DNA from: Microcella flavibacter
GTDB lineage: Bacteria > Actinomycetota > Actinomycetes > Actinomycetales > Microbacteriaceae
DNA length: 64,000 bases
Reading direction: 5' to 3'
Assembly (NCBI RefSeq): GCF_012530535.1
Contig: NZ_CP051299.1
Coordinates: forward strand, 682,001-746,000
Shown here: positions 51,643-61,688 of the stretch, one piece after another
How the letters are laid out: each line of letters opens with the position of its first letter
How positions within the stretch are numbered: position 1 is the first letter of the stretch
Position numbers and translations under genes: made by a program
Notes under the pieces: generated by a model
Told to the model about the DNA's origin: nothing
The model's input: only the letters and a program-made list of their open reading frames with translations
The model's database searches: none

Positions 51643-51813
51643 CGCGTGTGACGCCGGGCGTGTCGCTGTCGACCCGAGCGCTCGTCGGGTCTAGCGTCAG
51701 CCGCATCAGGCAGCCCGCCTGATCGCGACGGCCATGACTCGTCCGCGAATCCCGGCCGACGCGTCGCGAGACAACGGTCCGGGTCGCGCCCGCGCTCCCC
51801 GGGATATGGAGCA

Positions 51814-53169
51814 ATGGTGGCCGCTTCCGACACCTCCCGCCAGGCAGTTTCCGCTCAGACGACCGAGCAGGGGGTGGCACAGCGCACCTACGTGCTCGAC
51901 ACCTCCGTGCTGCTGAGCGATCCGAAGGCCCTGTTCCGCTTCGCCGAGCACGCGGTGGTCATCCCCGTCGTCGTCATCGGCGAGCTCGAGGCCAAGCGCA
52001 ACGATCCCGAGATCGGGTACTTCGCCCGGCAGGCGCTGCGCAACCTCGACGAGCTGCGGGTGCTGCACGAGCGTCTCGACTTCCCCATCGCGGTGGGGGA
52101 TGCCGGCGGATCGATCCGCGTCGAGCTCAACCACTCCAACCAGTCGGTGCTGCCCTCGGGGCTGCAGCTGGGCGACAACGACTCGCGCATCCTCGCCGTG
52201 GCGATGAACCTCGCCAACGACGGACTGCACGTGGTCGTCGTCTCGAAGGATCTGCCGATGCGGGTGAAGGCCTCGTCGATCGGCCTCGCCGCGGAGGAGT
52301 ACCGCGCCGAGCTCGCCGTCGACTCGGGCTGGACGGGCACCGACGACGTGCGCCTCTCGAGCGAGCAGATGTCGACCCTCTACGACCGCGAGACGATCGA
52401 GACCTCGACCGTGCGCGACGTGCCGATCAACACCAACCTCGTCATCCACTCCGACCGCGGCTCGGCCCTCGGCCGGGTCTCCGAGCCCGGGCGCATCAGC
52501 CTCGTGCGCGGCGACCGCGACGTCTTCGGTCTGCACGGCCGCTCGGCCGAGCAGCGCCTCGCGATCGACATGCTGCTCGACCCGCAGATCGGCATCGTCT
52601 CGCTCGGCGGCCGCGCCGGCACCGGCAAGTCGGCGCTCGCCCTCTGCGCCGGGCTCGAGGCGGTGCTCGAGCGGCAGCAGCAGCGCAAGATCATGGTGTT
52701 CCGCCCGCTGTACGCGGTCGGCGGTCAGGAGCTCGGCTACCTGCCCGGCGACGCGAGCGAGAAGATGAACCCCTGGGCGCAGGCCACCTTCGACACCCTC
52801 GGCAGCGTCGTCTCGCAGAACGTGCTCGACGAGGTCATCGACCGCGGCATCCTCGAGATCCTGCCGCTCACGCACATCCGCGGCCGCTCGCTGCACGACG
52901 CCTTCGTGATCGTCGACGAGGCGCAGTCGCTCGAGCGCAACGTGCTGCTCACGGTGCTCAGCCGCATCGGCCAGAACTCGAAGGTCGTCCTCACGCACGA
53001 CGTCGCCCAGCGCGACAACCTGCGGGTCGGCCGCCACGACGGCGTCGCGAGCGTCATCGAGACCCTCAAGGGGCACGGGCTGTTCGGGCACATCACCCTT
53101 ACCCGCTCCGAGCGAAGCGCGATCGCCGCGCTCGTGACCGATCTGCTGGAGGGCAACGAGCTGGCCTGA
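51814..53169 (+). CDS. PIN-PhoH (PhoH2-type) ATPase
   Basis: 451 residues fusing an N-terminal PIN ribonuclease domain ([39 protein letters not shown]; acidic residues also in [12 protein letters not shown] and [11 protein letters not shown]) to a C-terminal PhoH ATPase (Walker [17 protein letters not shown], Walker [14 protein letters not shown], and [14 protein letters not shown]). PhoH2 proteins are RNA-unwinding ribonucleases. The ATG at 51814 has only ggag very close, so an upstream or downstream start is possible. It lies 171 bp after the mobile element. Confidence 0.9.
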   Translation: MVAASDTSRQAVSAQTTEQGVAQRTYVLDTSVLLSDPKALFRFAEHAVVIPVVVIGELEAKRNDPEIGYFARQALRNLDELRVLHERLDFPIAVGDAGGSIRVELNHSNQSVLPSGLQLGDNDSRILAVAMNLANDGLHVVVVSKDLPMRVKASSIGLAAEEYRAELAVDSGWTGTDDVRLSSEQMSTLYDRETIETSTVRDVPINTNLVIHSDRGSALGRVSEPGRISLVRGDRDVFGLHGRSAEQRLAIDMLLDPQIGIVSLGGRAGTGKSALALCAGLEAVLERQQQRKIMVFRPLYAVGGQELGYLPGDASEKMNPWAQATFDTLGSVVSQNVLDEVIDRGILEILPLTHIRGRSLHDAFVIVDEAQSLERNVLLTVLSRIGQNSKVVLTHDVAQRDNLRVGRHDGVASVIETLKGHGLFGHITLTRSERSAIAALVTDLLEGNELA

Positions 53170-53249
53170 GCCGCACGTGGTGCGCGGGGGCGGTCGGGGG
53201 AGCCCGGCCGCCCCTCGTCGTGCGGGAGTCGAGCATCCCTCTTGCATCG

Positions 53250-53270
53250 CTATCTCGATATAGGTAGATT
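53250..53270 (+). promoter_or_regulatory. PadR gene promoter and operator candidate
   Basis: ctatctcgatatag at 53250-53263 is a 14-bp palindrome with one mismatched pair. TAGATT at 53265-53270 ends 7 nt before the ATG at 53278, so bound protein would block a leaderless promoter. Confidence 0.55.
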
Positions 53271-53277
53271 TCGACGC

Positions 53278-53610
53278 ATGGAACCCCTCTCGCGCGTGAC
53301 CGCCGCGACCGTCGACGTGCTGGATGCCCTGCTCGAGCACCCCGACGGCTGCTGGGGTCTGCTCGCCATCAAGCGCAGCGGCCGCCCCGCCGGCACCGTC
53401 TACCCCGTGCTCGACCGGCTCGAGCGCGCGGGGTGGATCACCTCGGAGTGGGAGCGCGATGACGAGCGCCCCGGCCCTCGCCGGCGGTACTACCGGCTCA
53501 CCGGCGACGGGGCGGTGCAGGCGGCACGGACGGTGGGGGAGTTCCGCGCGCGGGCCGCCTCGCGGCGCACGAACGCGGCGCCCGCGCTGCGGCCGGGGTT
53601 CGCGTCGTGA
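53278..53610 (+). CDS. PadR-family transcriptional regulator
   Basis: 110 residues, a minimal winged helix: ATVDVLDALLEHPDGCWGLLAIKRSGRPAGTVYPVLDRLERAGWITSEWERDDERPGPRRRYYRLTGDG. The GTVYPVLDRLERAGW recognition helix is diagnostic. Leaderless start with a palindromic site over its promoter suggests autorepression. The membrane protein gene overlaps its stop (gtga), so the two form a regulator-target pair. Confidence 0.9.
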   Translation: MEPLSRVTAATVDVLDALLEHPDGCWGLLAIKRSGRPAGTVYPVLDRLERAGWITSEWERDDERPGPRRRYYRLTGDGAVQAARTVGEFRARAASRRTNAAPALRPGFAS

Positions 53611-54818
53611 GCGGGTCCGCCCGCTCCGTCGGCTCCCGCCGGCTCGCGCTCGCCCGCCGTCTGCTTCCCGCCGCGCTCCGCGAGCGCTACGACGAGCAGT
53701 GGTCGGCCGACCTCCGCGATGCCGACGAGCTCGGTGTGCCGGGCCCCTCCATCGCCTGGGGAGCACTCCGGTTCGCCGCCCTCAGCCGCTTCGGCCCGCA
53801 CGGCGCCGAGCCCGCGGAGCTCGAGCGGCAGTCCTGGCACCTCGCGCGCTGGGGCGGCGCGCTCATCGGCACCGCCGCGGTCGGTTCGACCGTCGGGTTC
53901 CTCGGCTTCGGCGGCCTGGCCGGCCTCGGGCCGCTCGCGGCCGTGCATCCGGCTCTCGCGCTCGTCGGGCTCGCGCCCGTCCTGTTCGTGGTCGGCGCGG
54001 CGGCTGCGGGCATCGCCCTGCTGTGGGCGGCCGTGCTGCGGCGGCCGCGCATCCACCCGATGTCGCTGCTCGTCGTCCTCGCGCTCTCGGCCGGGTCGGT
54101 GCTCATCGCGCTCTGGCCCGTCGCCATCGATCGTCCGGATCCGCTCGCGAGCACCCTGCTCGGCGGGGGCGCGCTGCTGCTCGTGCTCGGCGCGATCGGG
54201 GCGCTCGTCGTGTGGGGCGCGACGCCCGCCGAGAAGTGGCGACCGCTTCCCCGGGACGCGTCGGATCGTCCGGGGCGCTCCGGTCCCGTCACGCTCGCGG
54301 CGTCCCTCGCGATGGTCGGGGTCATCGTGCTCGGGCTCGTCGAGGGGCTCGTGTGGGGCGTGCAGGACCAAGCGGGCGGGATCCCGGCCGCGGCGGTCTA
54401 CGCGGCGCTCACCGACCTCGACCGGGTGTACGGGATCGCGAACGTGCTGGTGTGGGCCGCGATCGCGAGCGTCGGGCCGCTCGTGCTGATCCTCGTGCGG
54501 CACCGCGCGCTCGTCCGCGGCGAGGCCGAGGCCGCCGTCACCCGGCTCGTCGGCGTCCTCGGCCTGCTCGGCGTCGGCGCCACCGTGTTCTTCCAGGGCT
54601 GGGCGACCTTCTCGATCGGAATGTCGATCGCCGACACCCTGCCGCCGTACACGGGCAGCCGTTCGACGCTGTGGTTCGCGTACTCGTCCGTCGGCACCAT
54701 CGCAGCGCTCACGGGGCTGCTGCTCGCCCTCGCCCCGACGGCGCGCACGAGCGGCAGCGCCCCCGTGCGCGCGGCCGCGTCGCGCGACCTGCGACGGGCG
54801 TACCCGCCGCTGGGCTGA
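53607..54818 (+). CDS. Hypothetical multi-pass membrane protein, PadR partner
   Basis: 403 residues. The N-terminal segment RRLLPAALRERYDEQWSADLRDADELGVPGPSIAWGALRFAALSRFG resembles the cytoplasmic head of permease-like proteins co-transcribed with PadR regulators. About nine to ten membrane helices follow (from about residue 90). No enzymatic motif. Translationally coupled to the PadR gene, so probably the controlled target, perhaps a stress or antibiotic-response membrane protein; this is inference from context. Confidence 0.7.
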   Translation: MSGSARSVGSRRLALARRLLPAALRERYDEQWSADLRDADELGVPGPSIAWGALRFAALSRFGPHGAEPAELERQSWHLARWGGALIGTAAVGSTVGFLGFGGLAGLGPLAAVHPALALVGLAPVLFVVGAAAAGIALLWAAVLRRPRIHPMSLLVVLALSAGSVLIALWPVAIDRPDPLASTLLGGGALLLVLGAIGALVVWGATPAEKWRPLPRDASDRPGRSGPVTLAASLAMVGVIVLGLVEGLVWGVQDQAGGIPAAAVYAALTDLDRVYGIANVLVWAAIASVGPLVLILVRHRALVRGEAEAAVTRLVGVLGLLGVGATVFFQGWATFSIGMSIADTLPPYTGSRSTLWFAYSSVGTIAALTGLLLALAPTARTSGSAPVRAAASRDLRRAYPPLG

Positions 54819-54845
54819 CGGCGAGGGATGCCCGCCCCCGGGCCC

Positions 54846-56249
54846 CTACAGGCCGGGCGAGGTCATCGAGAGCACGTCGAGCAGTTCGTCGAGCTGCTGC
54901 TCGGTGATCTCGCCGCGCTCGACGAAGCCGAGGTCGACGACCGCCTCGCGCACGGTGATGCTCTGCGCGACGGCGTGCTTGGCGACCTTGGCCGCGGCCT
55001 CGTAGCCGATGACGCGGTTGAGCGGGGTGACGATCGAGGGCGAGGACTCGGCGAGCGCGCGCGCCCGGTCGAGGTCGGCCTCGAGGCCGGTGACGGTCTT
55101 GTCGGCGAGGACGCGCATCGAGTTCGACAGCAGGCGGATCGACTCGAGCAGCGCGGTGCCCATGACGGGGATGGCGACGTTGAGCTCGAAGGAGCCCGAG
55201 GCGCCGGCCCAGGCGATGGTGGCGTCGTTGCCGATGACGCGCGCGCTCACCATGAGCACGGCCTCGGGCACGACGGGGTTCACCTTCCCGGGCATGATCG
55301 AGGAGCCGGGCTGCAGGTCGGGGATGCGCAGCTCGCCGAGGCCCGTGTTGGGGCCGGAGCCCATCCAGCGCAGATCGTTGCAGATCTTGGTCAGCGAGAC
55401 GGCGATGACGCGCAATGCGCCGCTCGCCTCGACGAGGCCGTCGCGGGCGCCCTGCGCCTCGAAGTGGTCCTCGGCCTCGGTGATGGGCAGGCCGGTCGAG
55501 GTCGCGAGCTCGGCGATGACCTTCTGCGAGAAGCCGAGCGGGGTGTTGATGCCGGTGCCCGTCGCGGTGCCGCCGAGGGGCACCTCGGCGACGCGCTCGA
55601 TGGTGCCGCGCACGCGGGCGGTACCGAGGCGGATCTGCCGGGCGTAGCCGGCGAACTCCTGCCCGAGGGTGACGGGCGTCGCGTCCATGAGGTGGGTGCG
55701 ACCGGCCTTGACCGCGGTCTTCCAGAGCTCCGCCTTCTCCTCGAGCGCGGCGGCGAGGTGCTCGAGCGCGGGGATGAGGTCGCTCAGCAGCGCCTGCGTG
55801 ACGGCGAGGTGCACCGAGGTGGGGAACACGTCGTTCGACGACTGCGAGGCGTTGACGTGGTCGTTGGGGTGCACGGCGAGCGCCTCGGTCGAGGCGAGGG
55901 TCGCGAGCACCTCGTTCATGTTCATGTTCGAGCTCGTGCCCGAGCCCGTCTGGTACGTGTCGACCGGGAAGTGCTCGTGGTGCTGCCCGCCGATGATCTG
56001 GTCGGCGGCGCCGACGATCGCCTGCGAGAGGGCGCCGTCGAGGATGCCCAGCTCGGCGTTGACGATCGCCGCGGCCCGCTTGATCTGCGCCAGGGCGACG
56101 ATCTGCCCGGGCTCGAGGCCCGATCCGGAGATCGGGAAGTTCTCGACGGCGCGCTGCGTCTGCGCGCGGTAGAGGGCCGTGCGCGGCACGCGCACCTCGC
56201 CCATGGTGTCGTGCTCGATGCGGAAGTCGGACTCGGTGGGCGTGCTCAC
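54846..56249 (-). CDS. fumC: Fumarate hydratase, class II
   Basis: TCA-cycle enzyme, 467 residues. Signature [16 protein letters not shown] with the catalytic Ser loop, [37 protein letters not shown] and the catalytic His region [21 protein letters not shown]. aaagga precedes the GTG start. The carbonic anhydrase gene lies 59 bp upstream on the same strand. Confidence 0.96.
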   Translation of the reverse strand: MSTPTESDFRIEHDTMGEVRVPRTALYRAQTQRAVENFPISGSGLEPGQIVALAQIKRAAAIVNAELGILDGALSQAIVGAADQIIGGQHHEHFPVDTYQTGSGTSSNMNMNEVLATLASTEALAVHPNDHVNASQSSNDVFPTSVHLAVTQALLSDLIPALEHLAAALEEKAELWKTAVKAGRTHLMDATPVTLGQEFAGYARQIRLGTARVRGTIERVAEVPLGGTATGTGINTPLGFSQKVIAELATSTGLPITEAEDHFEAQGARDGLVEASGALRVIAVSLTKICNDLRWMGSGPNTGLGELRIPDLQPGSSIMPGKVNPVVPEAVLMVSARVIGNDATIAWAGASGSFELNVAIPVMGTALLESIRLLSNSMRVLADKTVTGLEADLDRARALAESSPSIVTPLNRVIGYEAAAKVAKHAVAQSITVREAVVDLGFVERGEITEQQLDELLDVLSMTSPGL

Positions 56250-56308
56250 GGCGATGTGATTCCTTTGCAGACGGTGCGGATCGGTGGGATCGGGGGAGGG
56301 TTCGCGGG

Positions 56309-56953
56309 TCAGATCTGCCCGACGACGGCGTCGGGCTCGACACGGCCCTCGGCGAGGCGGTAATTGGCGCCGACGACTGCCAGGGTACCCGCGGCGACCG
56401 CCTCGCTGATGAGCTCGCTCGCGGCGAGCAGCTCACCGACGGTGTCGCGCAGGTGCTCGCGCCCGACGTCCATCGCGTCGAGGGAGCCGACGTCGGTGCC
56501 GCCGGTCGCGAGCAGGCAGCGGTCGACGGCGGGGTGGATGCGCGCCACGAGGCCCGCGATGTGCGTGGGCAGCGGCGCGGGGTCGGGCTGCCGCGAGTCG
56601 ATGGCGGCGCGCACGGCCCCGCACTCGTCGTGGCCGAGGACGACGATGAGGCGCACCTTGAGCACGGCGACGGCGTACTCGAGCGAGCCGATGACGCTGT
56701 CGCTGATGACCTGCCCCGCGTTGCGCACGACGAAGAGGTCGCCGAGGCCCTTGTCGAAGATGATCTCGGCGGCGAGGCGCGAGTCGGAGCATCCGAACAG
56801 GGCGGTCGAGGGCGCCTGGTAGCCGGCGAGCTCGGTGCGGCGCTCGACGTCCTGCCGGGGGTGCCGCGGCGTGCCGGCGACGAAGCGCTCGTTGCCGCGC
56901 TCCATCTCGCGCCAGACCTCGGCCGGGGTGCGCTTCTGGTTCTGCTCGGGCAT
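56309..56953 (-). CDS. Beta-class carbonic anhydrase
   Basis: 214 residues. Zinc ligands are visible: Cys and Asp in [32 protein letters not shown] and His/Cys in [13 protein letters not shown]. Interconverts CO2 and bicarbonate, supplying carboxylases. aggagg precedes the ATG. Head of a probable unit with fumC. Confidence 0.94.
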   Translation of the reverse strand: MPEQNQKRTPAEVWREMERGNERFVAGTPRHPRQDVERRTELAGYQAPSTALFGCSDSRLAAEIIFDKGLGDLFVVRNAGQVISDSVIGSLEYAVAVLKVRLIVVLGHDECGAVRAAIDSRQPDPAPLPTHIAGLVARIHPAVDRCLLATGGTDVGSLDAMDVGREHLRDTVGELLAASELISEAVAAGTLAVVGANYRLAEGRVEPDAVVGQI

Positions 56954-57019
56954 GGTGCCTGCCTCCTGCGGTCGCGTCGATCGTCGAGCCGCGCGCGGCG
57001 CGCCCGCGCGGGGCGCGGG

Positions 57020-57658
57020 CTACTCGGCGGGCTCGGGCAGCTCGGCGGCCACGGCGGTCGCCAGCTGCGCGAACTCCGCCTCGGTCGCCGTGCCGTACAG
57101 CACGACGGTGCTCGTGGCGGTCTCGGTCACGAGGGCGTACTGGCGGTTGCCGACGGCCTCGTTCCCGCGTCGATCGTAGAGGCTCCAGACGACGCCGCCG
57201 ATCTCGACCTCCTCCGACGACCGCGGCTGCCGAAGCTCGTCGGCGAGCCACGTCGGGTTGGCGTCGAAGCCCTGCACGAGGGCCAGGAACCGCTCACCGG
57301 GGGTGATGAAGCCGATGTACCACTCGATGACGGTCGCGTCGCCGCTGAGGTCGGCCCGATTGCTCACCCAGTCCTCGGGCACGTCGGGCGCGAGCACCTG
57401 CTGCCCGAGCCCGCCCTCGGCCTCGACGGCGCTCGCGCGGTAGTCGATCAGCAGGTCGTCGGGCTCCTCGCGCACGGTCACGACGACGAGGAACATGACG
57501 ATCGCCATCGAGGCGACGAGCGAGAGCACGAGGTTGCGGGTCGTCTGGTTCGCGCGGCGCTTGCGGCGGTTCTCGGCGATGCGGTCGGCCTTCTCCTGCG
57601 GCGTCTCGGGGCGCCCGAGCTCGGCGACGATCGGCCGGCCGGTGACCGGGTCGGTCAC
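57020..57658 (-). CDS. DUF4245 membrane protein
   Basis: 212 residues: cytoplasmic N-terminus (GRPIVAELGRPETPQEKADRIAENRRKRRANQTTRN), one helix (LVLSLVASMAIVMFLVVVTV) and a lipoprotein-sensor-like extracellular domain (DWVSNRADLSGDATVIEWYIGFITPGERFLALVQGFDANPTWLADEL). DUF4245 is an actinobacterial family of unknown function commonly found next to xseB. The GTG at 57658 overlaps the xseB stop (gtga), which selects it over longer in-frame readings. Confidence 0.85.
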   Translation of the reverse strand: MTDPVTGRPIVAELGRPETPQEKADRIAENRRKRRANQTTRNLVLSLVASMAIVMFLVVVTVREEPDDLLIDYRASAVEAEGGLGQQVLAPDVPEDWVSNRADLSGDATVIEWYIGFITPGERFLALVQGFDANPTWLADELRQPRSSEEVEIGGVVWSLYDRRGNEAVGNRQYALVTETATSTVVLYGTATEAEFAQLATAVAAELPEPAE

Positions 57659-57900
57659 GACGAGCCGCCCGGGCTCGCGCCGGTGGCCGCGCGGGCGGCG
57701 TCGAGGCGCTCCTTCGCGCCGATGAGCCAGTCCTCGCAGCGGCGGGCGAGCGCCTCGCCGCGCTCCCACAGGGCGATGGACTGCTCGAGGGTCGCGCCGC
57801 CCTGCTCGAGCTCGGTGACGACGCGGGCGAGCTCGTCGCGCGCCTGCTCGTAGCCGAGGTCGGCGATCGCCGGGAGGTCGGGGGTGATCACATCAGCCAT
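57655..57900 (-). CDS. xseB: Exodeoxyribonuclease VII small subunit
   Basis: 81 residues. Family pattern LGYEQARDELARVVTELEQGGATLEQSIALWERGEALARRCEDWLIGAKERLDAA. The ATG at 57900 follows the xseA stop by 1 bp, so it is coupled to xseA; the frame opens a little upstream, but that part overlaps xseA. Its stop overlaps the DUF4245 start. Confidence 0.94.
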   Translation of the reverse strand: MADVITPDLPAIADLGYEQARDELARVVTELEQGGATLEQSIALWERGEALARRCEDWLIGAKERLDAARAATGASPGGSS

Positions 57901-57901
57901 G

Positions 57902-59164
57902 CTACGAATCCGTCTCTGCATCGGGGGTGGGAGGTGCCGGGGCATCCGCCCGGGCGTCGAGCCGGCCCTCGGCGAGGGTGAGGCGCAGCGGCTCGTCGGC
58001 GACGACGCCCGCGGGGCCGCGCAGTACGGCGCCGTCGGCCCGCTGCACGATCGCGTAGCCGCGGTCGAGGGTGTGTTGCGGCGAGAGAGCGCGCAGCTGC
58101 CGGCGGCGCTCGCCGAGGTCGAGGTGGGCGCGCTCGACGAGCCGCGCAGTGAGCTCGGCGCCGCGGGCGACCATGCGGGTGAGCTCGTCGGCCCGGCTGT
58201 CGACGATCCAGGCGCCGGAGGCGAGCGAGGGGCGCGAGCGGATGGCCGCGATGCGGTCGACCTCGGTCGCGATGGCCCCCGTGACGCGCGTGAGCATGCG
58301 CGAGCGCACCTGCTGCATGGTCGCGAGCTCCTCGCCGACGTCGGGCACGACGCGCTTGGCGGCGTCGGTCGGGGTCGAGGCGCGCAGGTCGGCGACGTCG
58401 TCGAGCAGCGGGCGGTCGTTCTCGTGGCCGATGGCGCTCACGAGCGGCGTCGTCGCGGCGGCGGCGGCGCGCACGACGGCCTCGTCGCTGAAGGGCAGCA
58501 GGTTCTGGAAGTCGCCGCCGCCGCGGGCGACGATGATGACGTCGACCTCGGGGTCGGCATCGAGCGCGCGGATGCCCGCCACGAGCTCGCCGACGGCGCG
58601 GTCGCCCTGCACGGCCGCGTGGTGCACCCGGAACCGCACGTTCGGCCAGCGCAGCTGCGCGTTGCGCAGCACGTCCTTCTCGGCGTCGCTGTCCTTGCCC
58701 GTCACGAGGCCGATGCACTGCGGCAGGAACGGCAGCCGCTGCTTGCGGGCGGCGTCGAACAGCCCCTCGCCGCGCAGCTGCTGGCGCAGGCGCTCAAGGC
58801 GCTCGAGCAGGTCGCCGAGGCCGACGCGGCGCATGTCGAAGACCTGCATGGTGAGGCTGCCGCCCTTGACCCACCAGTTGGCCTTGACGAGGGCGACGAC
58901 GCGGTCGCCCTGCGCGAGGCCGGCCGGCAGCTTGGCCTTGACCGACGACCAGACGGTGAACGAGACGGTCGCGTCGACGGAGAGGTCTTTGAGCTTGCCG
59001 TAGACGTTGCCGCCCGACACGCCCCACTGGGTGATCTCGCCCTCGACCCAGACGCTGCCGAGCCGGTCGATGTACCCCTTGATCTTCTGCGAGAGCTCGG
59101 CGACCGGCCACGGCGACTCCGCCGTGGCGGGACCGTCGGTCGACGGTGCGGCGAACTCGGTCAC
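57902..59164 (-). CDS. xseA: Exodeoxyribonuclease VII large subunit
   Basis: 420 residues. N-terminal OB-fold ([42 protein letters not shown]), the catalytic domain with [62 protein letters not shown] and [29 protein letters not shown], then the coiled-coil region and the C-terminal LDRGYAIV motif. Degrades single-stranded DNA in both directions with XseB. GTG start; divergent from ispH. Confidence 0.95.
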   Translation of the reverse strand: MTEFAAPSTDGPATAESPWPVAELSQKIKGYIDRLGSVWVEGEITQWGVSGGNVYGKLKDLSVDATVSFTVWSSVKAKLPAGLAQGDRVVALVKANWWVKGGSLTMQVFDMRRVGLGDLLERLERLRQQLRGEGLFDAARKQRLPFLPQCIGLVTGKDSDAEKDVLRNAQLRWPNVRFRVHHAAVQGDRAVGELVAGIRALDADPEVDVIIVARGGGDFQNLLPFSDEAVVRAAAAATTPLVSAIGHENDRPLLDDVADLRASTPTDAAKRVVPDVGEELATMQQVRSRMLTRVTGAIATEVDRIAAIRSRPSLASGAWIVDSRADELTRMVARGAELTARLVERAHLDLGERRRQLRALSPQHTLDRGYAIVQRADGAVLRGPAGVVADEPLRLTLAEGRLDARADAPAPPTPDAETDS

Positions 59165-59264
59165 GACGGGATGCTCCTTCGAGGGGTCGCTGCCAGGCTA
59201 CTGGGCGCCACCGACGCGGCCGCCCGGGCCGCCCGCATCGGGGGAGTCGCCCAGGCCCCCCGCC

Positions 59265-59270
59265 TACACT
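59265..59270 (+). promoter_or_regulatory. Leaderless-type promoter of ispH
   Basis: TACACT ends 7 nt before the GTG at 59278; this selects GTG over the internal ATG at 59359. Confidence 0.6.
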
Positions 59271-59277
59271 GGGGAGC

Positions 59278-60354
59278 GTGAGCACCATCACGAACGGCGC
59301 CCTCGGCGTCACGTTGACCACGCCCGTCATCCCCGAGCGCCGCGAGCGCCTCACTCCCATGCCCGTCGACCGTCCGCGCTCGGTGCTCCTCGCCGCGCCC
59401 CGCGGCTACTGCGCCGGCGTCGACCGCGCGGTCATCGCGGTCGAGAAGGCGCTCGAGCAGTACGGCGCCCCCGTGTACGTGCGCAAGCAGATCGTGCACA
59501 ACGTGCACGTCGTGAGCGAGCTCGAGAAGGCCGGCGCGATCTTCGTCGACGAGGTCGAGGAGGTGCCGCACGGCTCGCACATCGTCTTCTCCGCCCACGG
59601 GGTGAGCCCCGCCGTCGTGCAGGGCGCCGCCGACCGCGACCTCGCCGCCATCGACGCCACGTGCCCGCTCGTCACCAAGGTGCACCGCGAGGCCGTGCGC
59701 TTCGCCAAGCAGGAGTACCGCATCCTGCTCATCGGCCACGAGGGCCACGAGGAGGTCGAGGGCACCATGGGCCACGCGCCCGACCGCACCATCCTCATCG
59801 GCACGCCCGAGGAGGCCGACACCGTCGAGGTGCCCGCCGACGAGCCCCTCATCTGGCTCTCGCAGACCACGCTGAGCGTCGACGAGACGATGGAGACCGT
59901 GCGGCGCCTGCGCGCCCGGTTCCCGCACCTGCAGGATCCGCCGAGCGACGACATCTGCTACGCGACCCAGAACCGCCAGGTCGCGATCAAGAAGGTGGCG
60001 CCGGATGCCGATCTCGTGATCGTCGTCGGCTCGGCCAACAGCTCCAACAGCGTGCGCCTGGTCGAGGTCGCGCTCGAGTACGGGGCGAAGGCCGCGTACC
60101 GCATCGACTACGCGAGCGAGATCGAGCAGGCCTGGTTCGAGGGCGTCGCGACCGTCGGCGTCAGCTCGGGGGCCTCGGTGCCCGAGGTGCTCGTCGAGCA
60201 GGTGCTGGCCGATCTGGCCGACGCGGGCTTCGCCGACGTCACGATCGTGAAGACGGCGGAGGAGGACCTCATGTTCTCGCTGCCGAAGGAGCTGCGCACC
60301 GACAAGTCGGGCAAGCAGGACGAGCGCGCGCTCGGCGGCCGCACCCGCACCTGA
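59278..60354 (+). CDS. ispH: 4-hydroxy-3-methylbut-2-enyl diphosphate reductase
   Basis: Last step of the MEP isoprenoid pathway, an iron-sulfur enzyme. 358 residues. The three cluster cysteines are in [22 protein letters not shown] and [11 protein letters not shown]; catalytic Glu/Thr region [23 protein letters not shown] and [14 protein letters not shown] also match. Its product feeds UppS-type lipid carriers. Divergent to xseA, the normal actinobacterial arrangement. Confidence 0.95.
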   Translation: MSTITNGALGVTLTTPVIPERRERLTPMPVDRPRSVLLAAPRGYCAGVDRAVIAVEKALEQYGAPVYVRKQIVHNVHVVSELEKAGAIFVDEVEEVPHGSHIVFSAHGVSPAVVQGAADRDLAAIDATCPLVTKVHREAVRFAKQEYRILLIGHEGHEEVEGTMGHAPDRTILIGTPEEADTVEVPADEPLIWLSQTTLSVDETMETVRRLRARFPHLQDPPSDDICYATQNRQVAIKKVAPDADLVIVVGSANSSNSVRLVEVALEYGAKAAYRIDYASEIEQAWFEGVATVGVSSGASVPEVLVEQVLADLADAGFADVTIVKTAEEDLMFSLPKELRTDKSGKQDERALGGRTRT

Positions 60355-60386
60355 CCCCGGCACGGGGCGCGCGGGGGGCCAGGGCG

Positions 60387-60392
60387 TACCAT
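60387..60392 (+). promoter_or_regulatory. Leaderless-type promoter of first kinase gene
   Basis: TACCAT ends 6 nt before the ATG at 60399. Confidence 0.55.
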
Positions 60393-60398
60393 CCCCCC

Positions 60399-61688
60399 AT
60401 GACCGCGCCGAGCTCCCGTCAGGACTCGGCGGCGCTGTCGTCCCTCCCGCCGCCGCGCGACCTCACGGCGGCCTCGCTCACGCGCGGCCTCGCGACGGCC
60501 GAGCGCATCATCGGCATCGCCTCGCTCGTGCTGACCCTGGGCCTCGTGCTCGAGCTCTCGCTGCGCCAGGGCGGCGAGCGGGGGGCGCTCACCGGGCTGC
60601 TGCTCACGGTGTGGCTGCTGCCGCTGCTCATCACGGCCGTGCTGCACCTGCTGCGCCCGCGCATCGGCTCCGGCGCGCTCGTGCTCGTCGTCGGGCTGCT
60701 CAGCACGGCCGGCTGGTCGGCGACCCTGCTCGCCCGCTCGAGCGCCGACGAGGCGCACGGTGCGTTCCTGATCGAGTCGACCGCCTGGACGCTCGCCCTC
60801 ATCGGCGCGGTGCAGCCCACGGCCCGCAGCGGCGTGCGGTGGTCGGTGCTCGGCCTCGTCGTCGGCACCCTCGGCCTCGTGCTCGGCGCGCTCGCCGTCG
60901 GCGCTCCCGCCGCACTCTCGCCCGACCGCTTCGTCGACGGCGGCATCGTCATCGTCGCGTACCTCGTCGTCGCGCTCGGCTGGCGCCGCACCCGCGGTCG
61001 GCTGCCGGCCCTGCCGCAGGTGGAGCGCGCCACCCGCGAGGCGCATGCGCGCCGACTGCGCGAGCGCGCCGCCGCGGCCGTCGTGCACGACACCCTCCTC
61101 TCCTCCCTCACCCTCGTCGCGCGGGCGCTCGACGGTCCGGTGGATGCCCGGCTCGAGCGCGTCATCCGCCGCGACCTGCGCGTGGTCGGCACCGCCGAGG
61201 TGACCGCCGCGGGCACCGCGTCGACCTCGTCCGACCTGCTGCCGCTGCGCCTCGTGGAGCTCGCCGAGGGCTACCGGTGGCGCGGCCTCCGCGTCGACGT
61301 CTCCGGCGTCGACGCGGTGCCCGAGCTCGACCGCCACGTCGCCGAGGCCCTCGTCGAGGCGGTCGCCGCCGCGCTCGACAACGTGGCGCGGCACTCCGGG
61401 TCGGCGAGCGCCGAGGTCACGATCGGCACGAGCGAGCGTGCGGTGACGGTGATGATCGTCGACACCGGGCACGGCTTCGACCCGCACGACGTCGCGGCCG
61501 AGCGGCTGGGCGTGCGCGAGTCGATCGTCGGGCGGATCGAGCGGCTCGGCGGCCGCGTGCGCATCTTCTCGGGCGAGACCGGCACCACGGTCGTGCTCTC
61601 GCTGCCGCTGGCGGCGGGCGGCCCGGGCGCCGAGCCGGGCTCGAGCGCGGCATCCCGCCCCGCACCGCGCAGCGGCGGCCCGGCATGA
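60399..61688 (+). CDS. Sensor histidine kinase-like membrane protein A
   Basis: 429 residues. About five to six N-terminal membrane helices (roughly residues 38-195), a linker, a dimerisation-type motif with candidate phospho-His (AAAVVHDTLLSSLTLVARAL) and an HATPase_c domain: N-box EALVEAVAAALDNVARHSG, G1 VDTGHGFDP and C-terminal RLGVRESIVGRIERLGGRVRIFSGETGTTVVLSLPL. The order resembles NarL-partner kinases. Coupled to the next gene by an atga overlap. No response regulator is visible in the window. Confidence 0.83.
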   Translation: MTAPSSRQDSAALSSLPPPRDLTAASLTRGLATAERIIGIASLVLTLGLVLELSLRQGGERGALTGLLLTVWLLPLLITAVLHLLRPRIGSGALVLVVGLLSTAGWSATLLARSSADEAHGAFLIESTAWTLALIGAVQPTARSGVRWSVLGLVVGTLGLVLGALAVGAPAALSPDRFVDGGIVIVAYLVVALGWRRTRGRLPALPQVERATREAHARRLRERAAAAVVHDTLLSSLTLVARALDGPVDARLERVIRRDLRVVGTAEVTAAGTASTSSDLLPLRLVELAEGYRWRGLRVDVSGVDAVPELDRHVAEALVEAVAAALDNVARHSGSASAEVTIGTSERAVTVMIVDTGHGFDPHDVAAERLGVRESIVGRIERLGGRVRIFSGETGTTVVLSLPLAAGGPGAEPGSSAASRPAPRSGGPA

